Shown: positions 1-5,954, counted from the first letter of the stretch. The stretch: DNA of 5,954 nucleotides from an uncultured Chryseolinea sp. (GCA_946478915.1 CAMLER010000341.1:1-5954), one strand, 5' to 3'. Notes: a model not told the origin generated them from the sequence alone. A program made the numbers and translations.

Positions 1-71
1 AGCGTTCTGCGTTAACCTTTCTGCTTTCTGCCCACAGAGCTGTCGGCTGTCAGCTGATAGCTGTCAGCTCC
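1..71. repeat. Degenerate 7-bp tandem repeat array
   Basis: From about position 5 the sequence divides into 7-nt units: TTCTGCG, TTAACCT, TTCTGCT, TTCTGCC, CACAGAG, CTGTCGG, CTGTCAG, CTGATAG, CTGTCAG. The left units resemble TTCTGCN and the right ones CTGTCAG. The array reaches the left edge and may continue beyond it. Its last unit (61-67) supplies the nth stop codon (64-66, read on the minus strand). Short inverted repeats are inherent in the units, for example CAGCT-gat-AGCTG. There is no T-run to make it a convincing terminator. Short heptanucleotide repeats are known in other bacteria, such as the cyanobacterial STRR families; whether this belongs to a genome-wide family cannot be judged here. 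Confidence 0.6.
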
Positions 72-699
72 TTAAGCTCTTCCGCATATACTTCGAGCAA
101 ATCGGACACTCCTGCCATTTGTGATTTTTTGCAGGACAATATTTTCTCCCAAAGTAGATAATCTGTAAATGTGCCTTATTCCATTTCGATTCTGGAATGA
201 GTCTTTTCAGATCTCTCTCCGTCTGTTCCACATTCTTACCATTTGATAATCCCCACCGATACGCCAGTCGATGGATATGCGTATCAACCGGAAATGCTGG
301 CACTCCAAACCATTGGGTCATCACAACGGAAGCTGTTTTATGGCCTACGGCAGGTAATGCTTCCAGTTCTTCAAAGGTATTGGGTACCTCTCCATCATAT
401 TTTTCCACCAATATTTTAGAGAGTCCATGAATGCCCTTTGATTTCATTGGTGATAATCCGCAGGGCTTTATAATTTCCCTAATCTCTTCTACACTCATCT
501 TAAGCATGTCGTAGGGGTTGTCTGCCTGCTTGAATAATAGCGGCGATGTCTTATTAACCTGGACGTCCGTGCATTGCGCCGAAAGTAATACGGATATTAA
601 AAGTGTATAAGCATCTTTATGGTTCAAAGGAATTTCCGGGTCAGGGAAATACTTTTCCAGAATGCAAAGAATGTCGTTAACCTTCTCAGCTTTTGTCAT
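64..699 (-). CDS. nth: Endonuclease III (DNA glycosylase/AP lyase), altered Fe-S motif
   Basis: This 211-residue protein has the usual length for endonuclease III, which removes oxidised pyrimidines from DNA and nicks the abasic site in base excision repair. The N-terminal helical core includes LLSAQCTD (38-45). The helix-hairpin-helix is LPAVGHKTA (115-123) with the Schiff-base lysine K121, and VDTHIHR (138-144) carries the catalytic aspartate D139. The family's C-terminal [4Fe-4S] loop is normally C-X6-C-X2-C-X5-C. Here it reads C188-X9-C198-X2-C201 and then ends at residue 211 with no fourth cysteine, so the cluster may be absent or bound differently. The ATG start fits the family N-terminus. 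The gene lies 34 nt downstream of the NamZ gene on the same strand, so cotranscription is likely. Its stop codon lies in the heptad repeat. Confidence 0.95.
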   Translation of the reverse strand: MTKAEKVNDILCILEKYFPDPEIPLNHKDAYTLLISVLLSAQCTDVQVNKTSPLLFKQADNPYDMLKMSVEEIREIIKPCGLSPMKSKGIHGLSKILVEKYDGEVPNTFEELEALPAVGHKTASVVMTQWFGVPAFPVDTHIHRLAYRWGLSNGKNVEQTERDLKRLIPESKWNKAHLQIIYFGRKYCPAKNHKWQECPICSKYMRKSLRS

Positions 700-733
700 C
701 TATATTGTCTCAGAAATTTCCTTCACACCTGCC

Positions 734-1939
734 CTAAGGATATAGCACATACTTTTGTCGCATCTTCTTATAGTGATCAAGATCGGCTTGCCAGGTCGAT
801 CGGATCTGATCCTCCGTCATGCCATCTTTAATTTGTTGACGCAACACATTGTTACCTGCAAGACGTTCAAAAAAGGAATTGAAAAATTCTTCCTTCCTGG
901 GGAATGCTTTATACATATCGAGAAGGTAGTGCAGTTCGATCTTCTCTGGAATTTCAACCTTACGAAGGTCTAGACCATAACACAATTTATTTTCTTGCGG
1001 GGGATTTAATGCGACGCCTGGTATTGTAACCGGCGTGAATTCAAAAGAAAAACCTTTGAGGTCCGGATGGCCAATTACCTGAAATGGAAAATCGGTCCCT
1101 CTTCCAAGACTTAATGTTGTGCCCTCAAAAAAACAGATGGAAGGGTAGAGGCGCACAGCCTGGTCGTTAGGAAGGTTTGGCGAGGGTCGGAGCGGCAATG
1201 AATACTTCATGCTGTGATCCCAATTGGCCAGCGGGATCACTTCCAATTCGCATTTCCTTTTGCCGTCAAGCCATCCTTCGCCATTGATCATCTGCGAAAA
1301 TTCGCCGACCGTCATATTATGCACAACGGGCACCGGATGCATTCCCACAAATGATTTATTATCAATTGATAATACCGGGCCGTCGATATAACCGGAATTT
1401 GGATTCGGACGATCCAGCACAATCAATTTCTTTCCATTCTCTGCACACGCTTCCATGACATAATGCAACGTGCCGATGTAGGTAAAAAAGCGAACGCCCA
1501 CATCCTGGATATCATAGATCACGACATCAACATCCGAAAGTTGTTCTGCGGTCGGCTTCCGATTGTTTCCATATAATGAAACTACCGGCAGATTTGTCTT
1601 GGTGTCAAACCCATCCTTCACATGCTCTCCATTGGCGGCGTTACCACGGAAACCATGCTCGGGAGCCATTATTTTTTTAATGATAACCCCGGCGGCCTTA
1701 AGCGTATCTGCCAGATGGGTTGCACCTACAGTAGCAGTATAATTAACGACGAGCGCAACCCGCTGATCTCTGATTTTCGGGAGCAGCAGATCTAATCTCG
1801 AAGCCCCGACCTGTACAGGCTGGGTAGGCACATGCGCCACTGTGGAGGAATCAGAAACCCCAGTGTCAGTACTACCTTTCTTATTGCATTGTGTGAGCAA
1901 GCTCAGCATAATTAGCGGCAGGAGAACGAATATCTTCAT
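734..1939 (-). CDS. namZ: Exo-beta-N-acetylmuramidase NamZ-type lipoprotein (DUF1343/GH171)
   Basis: The 401-residue protein belongs to the DUF1343 family, whose Bacillus subtilis member YbbC/NamZ and Tannerella homologue are exo-beta-N-acetylmuramidases (GH171). They release MurNAc from the non-reducing end of peptidoglycan fragments. Visible motifs: VALVVNYTA (61-69), APEHGFRG (92-99) with conserved E94, a likely active-site residue, YDIQDVGVRFFTY (142-154), LDRPNPN (175-181), PSPNLPN (252-258), and FFEGTTLSLGRGTDFPF (270-286). The first 17 residues form a signal peptide ending LLTQ before C18, a loose lipobox, so an envelope-anchored lipoprotein is likely. No acidic residues directly follow C18, which argues weakly against surface export. 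The Ser/Thr-rich stretch to about residue 45 is a linker. The gene is transcribed ahead of nth and divergently from the permease. I found no convincing promoter in its leader. Confidence 0.9.
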   Translation of the reverse strand: MKIFVLLPLIMLSLLTQCNKKGSTDTGVSDSSTVAHVPTQPVQVGASRLDLLLPKIRDQRVALVVNYTATVGATHLADTLKAAGVIIKKIMAPEHGFRGNAANGEHVKDGFDTKTNLPVVSLYGNNRKPTAEQLSDVDVVIYDIQDVGVRFFTYIGTLHYVMEACAENGKKLIVLDRPNPNSGYIDGPVLSIDNKSFVGMHPVPVVHNMTVGEFSQMINGEGWLDGKRKCELEVIPLANWDHSMKYSLPLRPSPNLPNDQAVRLYPSICFFEGTTLSLGRGTDFPFQVIGHPDLKGFSFEFTPVTIPGVALNPPQENKLCYGLDLRKVEIPEKIELHYLLDMYKAFPRKEEFFNSFFERLAGNNVLRQQIKDGMTEDQIRSTWQADLDHYKKMRQKYVLYP

Positions 1940-1971
1940 AGTAGAATTTAAGCTGTACTGAAATTTCCTTG

Positions 1972-2001
1972 TTGATAGTCGACGTAGGTTATCCTATTTT
2001 G
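1972..2001 (+). promoter_or_regulatory. Possible Bacteroidota-type promoter for the permease
   Basis: TTG at 1972-1974 and TATTTTG at 1995-2001 are 20 nt apart, close to the Bacteroidota -33/-7 layout (TTG, about 19-20 nt, TAnnTTTG). The -7 box is one T short of consensus. Transcription would start near 2008, giving a leader of about 30 nt before the TTG start at 2040. This is a weak match and a candidate only. Confidence 0.3.
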
Positions 2002-2039
2002 CGATTGAACAAGATTGCCGAAAAGTTAGCAATAAGCAT

Positions 2040-3269
2040 TTGAACCTTTCGTATTTCATATCCAAAAGAATCAGTCGACAGCAAAAGCAGGGATTTGCGT
2101 CTTCCATTCATCGCATTGCAATTGTAATCGTGGGGATCGGCCTGGCATCTGTTATCATTTCGTTCCTGATCATGCGGGGGTTTCAGGAGACTGTTAAGGA
2201 CAAAATTTTCGGATTTAATGGGCACCTTGTCGTTACTAAATACACCATGAACTATTCATTGGAAGAGCAGCCAATGAACTACTATGTGGATCTGTATAAG
2301 CACCCCAATCAATATCCCAACGTCAGGCATATACAACAATATGCGCACAAGCCTGGGTTGATAAAAACCGAAAGTGATGAGATTTTAGGTGTTGTATTGA
2401 AAGGTATAGGCAGGAACTATGATGTGAATGGATTTAAGGAAAACATCATAGACGGAAAATTTATTGATCTTCCAGATTCCGGCTATTCCAATCAGGTTGT
2501 GATCAGCCGGATTATTGCGAACAAATTACAAGTGCAACTTGGTGATGAGATCATCATTCATTTCTTTCAATTCCAGGGACCACCGCGCGTGCGAAAACTT
2601 AATATCACAGGGATATATGAAACAAATCTTTCCGAATACTTCGACAGCAAATTTATTTTGGGAGACATTCGCCTTATTCAGCGCCTTAACGATTGGTCAG
2701 ATAGTATAGCCGGAGGGTTGGAAGTCTTTCTGAAAGATCCGTCCACCATTGATGAAGCTGGCTACGCCATCAGCGAAACAATGGACTTTGATCTGAATGT
2801 GGAAAGTGTAGCCGACAAATACATTCAGGTTTTCGAATGGCTGAATCTGCTTAGCAGGCAGGTGAATATCCTGTTGGGGGTAATACTGATCGTGGTCTGC
2901 GTGAATATCGTTTCGATCGTGCTGATCCTTGTAATGGAACGGACGCAAATGATCGGAATGCTTAAGGCATTGGGGGCCGGCAATAGATTCATACGAAAAA
3001 TTTTCGTCTATAACGGGATCAGCCTGATCACTAAAGGGCTTTTGCTGGGCAATGTCCTTGGCCTTGGTTTGTGCTATCTGCAATATCAGTTTAAGCTTGT
3101 TAAACTCAATCCGCACGATTATTACATGAGTTTTGTCCCTATTAGCTGGGAGTGGGAAATTGTTGCGATCCTAAACATTTTCACATTTCTCGTCGTTACA
3201 CTCGTGTTATTGTTACCAACGATGGTTATTGCCCGGATAAATCCGATCAAGGCTATCCGTTTTGATTAA
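2040..3269 (+). CDS. FtsX-like ABC transporter permease, LolC/LolE type
   Basis: The 409-residue inner-membrane protein has the LolC/LolE/MacB-type permease layout: one N-terminal membrane helix (about 24-46), a large periplasmic domain (about 50-270), then three helices (about 275-299, 327-349, 372-396). The cytoplasmic loop MERTQMIGMLKALGA (299-313) is the characteristic ATPase-coupling motif, and the C-terminus ARINPIKAIRFD is typical of the family. Such permeases work with a LolD-like ATPase to extract lipoproteins or export other substrates; no ATPase gene is in the window, so the substrate is unassigned. The start is TTG at 2040: the N-terminus MNLSYFISKRIS matches where family members begin, the next Met (residue 45) would cut into the first helix, and no ATG or GTG precedes it in frame back to the stop at 1959. 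Confidence 0.92.
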   Translation: MNLSYFISKRISRQQKQGFASSIHRIAIVIVGIGLASVIISFLIMRGFQETVKDKIFGFNGHLVVTKYTMNYSLEEQPMNYYVDLYKHPNQYPNVRHIQQYAHKPGLIKTESDEILGVVLKGIGRNYDVNGFKENIIDGKFIDLPDSGYSNQVVISRIIANKLQVQLGDEIIIHFFQFQGPPRVRKLNITGIYETNLSEYFDSKFILGDIRLIQRLNDWSDSIAGGLEVFLKDPSTIDEAGYAISETMDFDLNVESVADKYIQVFEWLNLLSRQVNILLGVILIVVCVNIVSIVLILVMERTQMIGMLKALGAGNRFIRKIFVYNGISLITKGLLLGNVLGLGLCYLQYQFKLVKLNPHDYYMSFVPISWEWEIVAILNIFTFLVVTLVLLLPTMVIARINPIKAIRFD

Positions 3270-3300
3270 AGGGTATACCAATAAACTTCAAATTATTTTA

Positions 3301-3308
3301 TATTTTTG
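3301..3308 (+). promoter_or_regulatory. Candidate -7 promoter box for the 185-residue protein gene
   Basis: TATTTTTG matches the Bacteroidota -7 consensus TAnnTTTG exactly. It sits in the AT-rich spacer between the permease stop (3269) and the likely ATG at 3349, predicting a leader of about 35 nt. I found no TTG box at the expected distance upstream, and short AT-rich matches arise by chance, so confidence is low. If real, it separates this gene from the permease transcript. Confidence 0.35.
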
Positions 3309-3312
3309 TTGT

Positions 3313-3330
3313 ATAAGGAGCCCACCTTAT
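3313..3330 (+). other. Small inverted repeat in the predicted leader
   Basis: ATAAGG (3313-3318) and CCTTAT (3325-3330) are perfect 6-bp arms around a 6-nt loop (AGCCCA). The hairpin falls just downstream of the candidate -7 box and upstream of the ATG at 3349, so it would form at the very 5' end of the transcript. It could alternatively be a weak permease terminator, but no T-run follows. Confidence 0.35.
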
Positions 3331-3348
3331 TCGAAATGTTACAATGTT

Positions 3349-3906
3349 ATGCAGTTAAAATTCAAAAATCCGGTCAGGCCAGATCTGACCAACACTATCC
3401 AAAAGCGGAATAGGAGACTTCAAGCTTTTTTTAGTGCCAAGAATCTGGACGTGCGGTTGCATGGCGACGCGCAGAATCCGCTTATGGTTTTATGCGGCTG
3501 CGTGGGGCTGTCAGCTTACGTCCATAACTTCGACTTGAGGTTATTGGATAAACCAAATCAAGGCGAGGTAATGAAGATCTACAAGCTAACTGAAATTATT
3601 CAGGGGACGCGTGAAGAAGTGGTAGAGTGGATACAACAATATCCACAGATGCCATTGTTTCGAATCCAACACAGTTCAAGCAAACTGTTCCTGTGCGGTT
3701 TCAATTTCGTTGACAGGGAACAAAAGCTGGGTCGATATCCTGTTTTTGCCCGCGAAGACTATCACATCTACAAACAACGCGAAGCTGCCGAAGACATTCT
3801 CAACATGTTGAAGGAAGACGGGTATGAAGCAGAGATCACCGAACCAGATCTGGAATTGGTAAAATCTCACGTAGGACCCGTTACGTTTATCGGATTTCAG
3901 GAGTAA
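3349..3906 (+). CDS. Hypothetical protein of unknown family, 185 residues
   Basis: I do not recognise this protein. It is soluble, with no signal peptide or clear membrane segment. Residues 1-30 are basic (KR-NRR at 19-23) and may be a helix. Residues 44-66 are hydrophobic with two close cysteines (CGC, 49-51). The C-terminal part (75-185) alternates predicted strands and helices, including a charged helix (REAAEDILNMLKEDG, 144-158) and a closing strand VGPVTFIGF (175-183). The frame is open back to a TTG at 3262, but that extension is low-complexity, overlaps the permease end and contains a promoter-like box, so ATG 3349 is preferred. Met75 (ATG 3571) follows an AAGGCGAGG stretch and is an alternative start. 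Codon use looks normal throughout, supporting one continuous gene. It converges on the glycosyltransferase gene. Confidence 0.75.
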   Translation: MQLKFKNPVRPDLTNTIQKRNRRLQAFFSAKNLDVRLHGDAQNPLMVLCGCVGLSAYVHNFDLRLLDKPNQGEVMKIYKLTEIIQGTREEVVEWIQQYPQMPLFRIQHSSSKLFLCGFNFVDREQKLGRYPVFAREDYHIYKQREAAEDILNMLKEDGYEAEITEPDLELVKSHVGPVTFIGFQE

Positions 3907-3917
3907 GCTTCTAAAAT

Positions 3918-3960
3918 TGGTTTAAGAAGATTGTCCCAATGGGATATACTTCTTAAACCA
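3918..3960. terminator. 12-bp perfect inverted repeat at convergent gene ends
   Basis: TGGTTTAAGAAG (3918-3929) and CTTCTTAAACCA (3949-3960) are perfect complements around a 19-nt loop that itself contains TCCC-AAT-GGGA. The repeat covers the last codons and stop (3922-3924) of the minus-strand glycosyltransferase gene and begins 12 nt after the stop of the plus-strand gene. On the minus strand an ATTTT tract follows the arm, as in a weak intrinsic terminator; on the plus strand there is no T-run. A second, competing pairing exists between CTTCT (3908-3912) and AGAAG (3925-3929). A shared terminator for both converging transcripts is the likeliest role. Confidence 0.6.
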
Positions 3961-4680
3961 GCTTTGAACCGTCATTTGAAGCACTCCGAAAAATGCTTCC
4001 TTAAAGATTCCCGCTGACATTTTTGATTCTCCCAAAGTACGATCGGTGAAAATGATGGGAACTTCTTTTAAGATAAAACCGAATTTCCACGCCAGGAATT
4101 TCATTTCGATCTGAAAGGCATACCCTACAAATTTTACATTATCAAGAGGTATTGTTTCTAAAACCTTCTTTCGGTAACATACAAAGCCGGCAGTGGTATC
4201 CCTTATGGGCATGCTGGTGATTAATCTCACATATGAACTGGCAAAGTACGAAAGGAGCACGCGGCCTATAGGCCAGTTCACAACATTTACTCCTGTTGCA
4301 TATCTCGAACCGATGGCGACATCACACCCGCGTTCGGCGCAGGCAAGGTATAAATTCACAAGATCCTTCGGGTCATGGGAAAAGTCTGCGTCCATTTCAA
4401 GAACGAACTCGTATCCTTTTTCCATAGCATATTTGAACCCTGTGATGTAGGCGGTACCCAAGCCCAATTTGCCTGGACGCTTTACGAGATGAAGCTTGGT
4501 TTCTGTTTCGGTATTGTATTCTTTTTGAAGCCTTTCGACGATCTCTGGCGTTCCGTCTGGTGAACTGTCATCCACAATCAGGATATCAAAATCTTTTGGC
4601 AGACCAAAGACAGTATCAATGATTGCGCGAATATTGTCGCGCTCTTTGTAGGTGGGAATTATTACAATGGCGTTGCTCAA
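3922..4680 (-). CDS. DPM1-like polyprenol-phosphate mannosyl/glycosyltransferase (GT2)
   Basis: The 252-residue protein is a GT-A fold family 2 glycosyltransferase of the dolichyl-phosphate-mannose synthase (DPM1) type, which moves a sugar, classically mannose from GDP-mannose, onto polyprenyl phosphate at the cytoplasmic membrane face. Motifs: IVIIPTYKERDNI (5-17), VDDSSPDGT (36-44), DADFSHDP (97-104) with the metal-binding aspartates, GSRY (124-127), RDTTAGF (160-166), and FTDRTLGESKMS (211-222). It ends soon after the catalytic domain with no C-terminal membrane helices, so it is a soluble or peripheral short form. The sugar specificity is not proven by sequence. The start is TTG at 4678-4680: an in-frame stop lies only 12 nt upstream (4693-4695), and any later Met would remove the first beta strand. 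A good promoter lies just upstream. Confidence 0.93.
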   Translation of the reverse strand: MSNAIVIIPTYKERDNIRAIIDTVFGLPKDFDILIVDDSSPDGTPEIVERLQKEYNTETETKLHLVKRPGKLGLGTAYITGFKYAMEKGYEFVLEMDADFSHDPKDLVNLYLACAERGCDVAIGSRYATGVNVVNWPIGRVLLSYFASSYVRLITSMPIRDTTAGFVCYRKKVLETIPLDNVKFVGYAFQIEMKFLAWKFGFILKEVPIIFTDRTLGESKMSAGIFKEAFFGVLQMTVQSWFKKYIPLGQSS

Positions 4681-4698
4681 GAAGTCACAGGGTTATAA

Positions 4699-4728
4699 CA
4701 AATCTATAAAATCTGGTTTTCTAAACAA
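4699..4728 (-). promoter_or_regulatory. Bacteroidota-type promoter for the glycosyltransferase gene
   Basis: On the minus strand, TTG (plus coordinates 4726-4728) is followed after exactly 19 nt by TAGATTTG (4699-4706). This matches the phylum's -33/-7 consensus TTG-N19-TAnnTTTG at every defined position. Transcription would start near 4692, leaving a very short leader of about 12 nt before the TTG start codon. There is no Shine-Dalgarno sequence, as is common in this phylum. Confidence 0.7.
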
Positions 4729-4866
4729 TCGTTTTCGCTATTTGGAAAAATTGAATTTTAGCATTATGCAGTCTTTTCTCAGAACACACACGCACACAAC
4801 TGATAATGACGTTCAATCCGTAATAGTTCATTTAAATTCTATTTATAATTTTTTAGATACCCCTTT
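4729..4866. other. AT-rich intergenic stretch with short CA repeat
   Basis: Between the glycosyltransferase promoter and the EF-G terminator I see no gene or RNA. The stretch is AT-rich. It contains a short CA-dinucleotide run with one interruption (4783-4798) and the small palindrome GCAT-T-ATGC (4761-4769). A plus-strand open frame across this region is compositionally unlike the neighbours and overlaps both flanking genes, so it is not called. Confidence 0.5.
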
Positions 4867-4898
4867 AAAAAGAAAACCCGAAGTCTCCCTCGGGTTTT
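4867..4898 (-). terminator. Intrinsic terminator of the EF-G-like gene
   Basis: AAAACCCGA (4873-4881) and TCGGGTTTT (4890-4898) form a perfect 9-bp stem with an 8-nt loop. Read on the minus strand, the GC core is followed by TTTTCTTTTT, a strong U-tract. It begins 8 nt after the stop of the EF-G-like gene (4906-4908). Because both arms end in A/T runs it could also stop plus-strand transcripts, but no plus-strand gene points at it. Confidence 0.9.
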
Positions 4899-4905
4899 CA
4901 GTTGA

Positions 4906-5954
4906 TCAAGCCAGTGCAAGCTCATGAGCCTGCTTCTCTAATTTTGTTTGCAGGTCGTAAGGAACGACGGCAAATTCCGAGAATCGTTGCGTGAAACCTG
5001 CCCTGCCCTGAGAAAGTGATCTCAAGGTTGTCGAATACCGATCAAGCTCCGCAAGAGGAGTTCGTGCTTTTATTACCTGAAAATTGTCTTTGCTGTCGAT
5101 ACCCATGATCAAGGACCTTCGCGTTTGAAGGTCGCCCATAACTTCGCCCATCACATCTTCAGGCAGCATAATTTCAAGATCATAAATCGGTTCGAGCAAT
5201 TGCGGCTCCGATTTCATAAACGCATCTTTGAAGGCCATCATGCCCGCGATCTTGAATGAAATATCATTTGAATCCACCGGGTGCATCTTTCCATCATAAA
5301 CCATAACGCGAACATCTCTTACATATGAACCTGTAATTGGTCCCTCTTCCATTTTTTCCATTACGCCTTTTAGAATTGAAGGAATAAATCTTGTGTCGAT
5401 AACACCGCCGACGATGCAATTGTAGAACACCAATTTTCCACCCCACTCCAGGTCAATCACTTCTTTTCCCCGAACGGAAAACTCCGTCGGCTCCGGCATA
5501 CCTTCGTAATAGGGTTCAATTTTCAGGTGAACTTCGGCAAACTGACCCGCGCCGCCCGATTGTTTCTTATGCCGGTACGAAGCACTCGCCGACTTGCGTA
5601 TAGTCTCACGGTAAGAAATCCGCGGGGTATCGAACGAAACGTGTAATTTATAATGGTTTTCAAGAAACCATTTGCACACCGCGAGATGGAGTTCTCCTTG
5701 TCCGGATATGATGAGCTGCTTAATTTCTTTTGAATATTCAACCTGCAAGGTGGGATCCTCCTGGTGGATCTTTTGCAGGACTTCACCAATTTTCTCGTCG
5801 TCATTCTTGCTCAACGCAGTGACTGCTGTCCGAATTCGTGGTTGAGGATATTCAATTTCGCTAATGGTTATGTCATACCCCTTTGCATGAAGTGTTTGAT
5901 TGGTGTAAGTATCTTTCAACTTGAGCGTTGCTCCGATGTCTCCCGCTACAAGTT
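4906..5954 (-). CDS. fusA: Elongation factor G paralogue, EF-G2-like, C-terminal half (partial)
   Basis: About 349 codons are visible, and the frame stays open at the right edge, where VAGDIGATLKLKD belongs to EF-G domain II; the GTPase domain is outside the window. Counting from the codon at 5917-5919: domain III starts at YPQPRI (24-29) with SGQGELHL (72-79), domain IV holds KQSGGAGQF (119-127) and the tip-loop histidine H213 in MHPVDSNDISF, and domain V includes PEDVMGEVMGDLQTRR (253-268) and LRSLSQGRAGF (299-309). EF-G moves tRNA and mRNA through the ribosome. Extra residues before IVGG, QFAEV in place of the usual QYGHV, and a lone terminator downstream instead of rpsJ suggest an EF-G2-type paralogue rather than the str-operon copy. 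That is inference. The symbol denotes the family. Confidence 0.92.
   Translation of the reverse strand, partial: LVAGDIGATLKLKDTYTNQTLHAKGYDITISEIEYPQPRIRTAVTALSKNDDEKIGEVLQKIHQEDPTLQVEYSKEIKQLIISGQGELHLAVCKWFLENHYKLHVSFDTPRISYRETIRKSASASYRHKKQSGGAGQFAEVHLKIEPYYEGMPEPTEFSVRGKEVIDLEWGGKLVFYNCIVGGVIDTRFIPSILKGVMEKMEEGPITGSYVRDVRVMVYDGKMHPVDSNDISFKIAGMMAFKDAFMKSEPQLLEPIYDLEIMLPEDVMGEVMGDLQTRRSLIMGIDSKDNFQVIKARTPLAELDRYSTTLRSLSQGRAGFTQRFSEFAVVPYDLQTKLEKQAHELALA

Noticed and set aside
1..63. Intrinsic terminator for nth in the heptad array
   Set aside because: Short inverted repeats exist, but there is no stable GC stem followed by a T-run on the minus strand.
1..71. CRISPR array
   Set aside because: The units are 7 nt and contiguous, with no spacers and no cas genes.
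2697..3116. Minus-strand open frame of 139 codons inside the permease gene
   Set aside because: It is antisense to a well-supported membrane protein; its His/Gln-rich low-complexity product is typical of a reverse-frame shadow.
3262..3348. Longer N-terminus for the 185-residue protein, from TTG 3262
   Set aside because: The added 29 residues overlap the permease end, span AT-rich DNA with a promoter-like box and look non-coding.
3559..3573. Frameshift or gene fusion boundary at Met75 of the unknown protein
   Set aside because: Other frames upstream are blocked by stops and codon use is even on both sides, so one continuous frame is the simpler reading.
4652..4927. Plus-strand open frame of 91 codons across the intergenic region
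   Set aside because: It overlaps the start of the glycosyltransferase and the end of the EF-G-like gene, reads through the terminator hairpin and a CA repeat, and has no coding-like composition.
5523..5804. Second minus-strand frame of 93 codons within the EF-G-like gene
   Set aside because: It lies in an alternative frame of a clear EF-G domain III/IV coding region and has no independent support.

Overview
The window looks like ordinary chromosomal DNA from a member of the Bacteroidota, probably Cytophagales-like. Four things point there. A promoter upstream of the glycosyltransferase gene matches the phylum's TTG-N19-TAnnTTTG pattern. Clear Shine-Dalgarno sites are generally absent. The encoded proteins (GH171/DUF1343 lipoprotein, FtsX-type permease, EF-G2-like factor) read like those of this phylum. 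Base composition is moderate and coding density is high. The assignment is inference from sequence reading; no search was run.

Layout, left to right. Positions 1-71 hold a degenerate array of 7-bp repeats that runs off the left edge and overlaps the end of the first gene. Two minus-strand genes follow, 34 nt apart and probably cotranscribed: nth (endonuclease III, base excision repair; transcribed second) and a NamZ-type exo-N-acetylmuramidase lipoprotein (transcribed first). A 100-nt divergent spacer separates them from a plus-strand LolC/LolE-like permease that starts at a TTG codon. Next, on the same strand, is a 185-residue protein of unknown function with its own candidate promoter.

That protein converges on a minus-strand DPM1-like glycosyltransferase with only 15 nt between the stop codons. 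A 12-bp perfect inverted repeat spans the junction and contains the glycosyltransferase stop. The glycosyltransferase also starts at TTG, about 12 nt downstream of the predicted transcription start. A gene-free stretch of about 225 nt carries that promoter and a strong intrinsic terminator. The terminator belongs to the last gene, the C-terminal half of an EF-G-family factor on the minus strand whose 5' part lies beyond the right edge.

The genes do not form one pathway. Several concern the cell envelope (peptidoglycan amino-sugar release, lipoprotein or substrate export, polyprenol-linked sugar synthesis); the others serve DNA repair and translation. I see no mobile element, CRISPR array, RNA gene or defence system. 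The items most worth a second look are the incomplete iron-sulfur cysteine motif of Nth, the heptad repeat array, the convergent palindrome, the unidentified 185-residue protein, and the EF-G paralogue.
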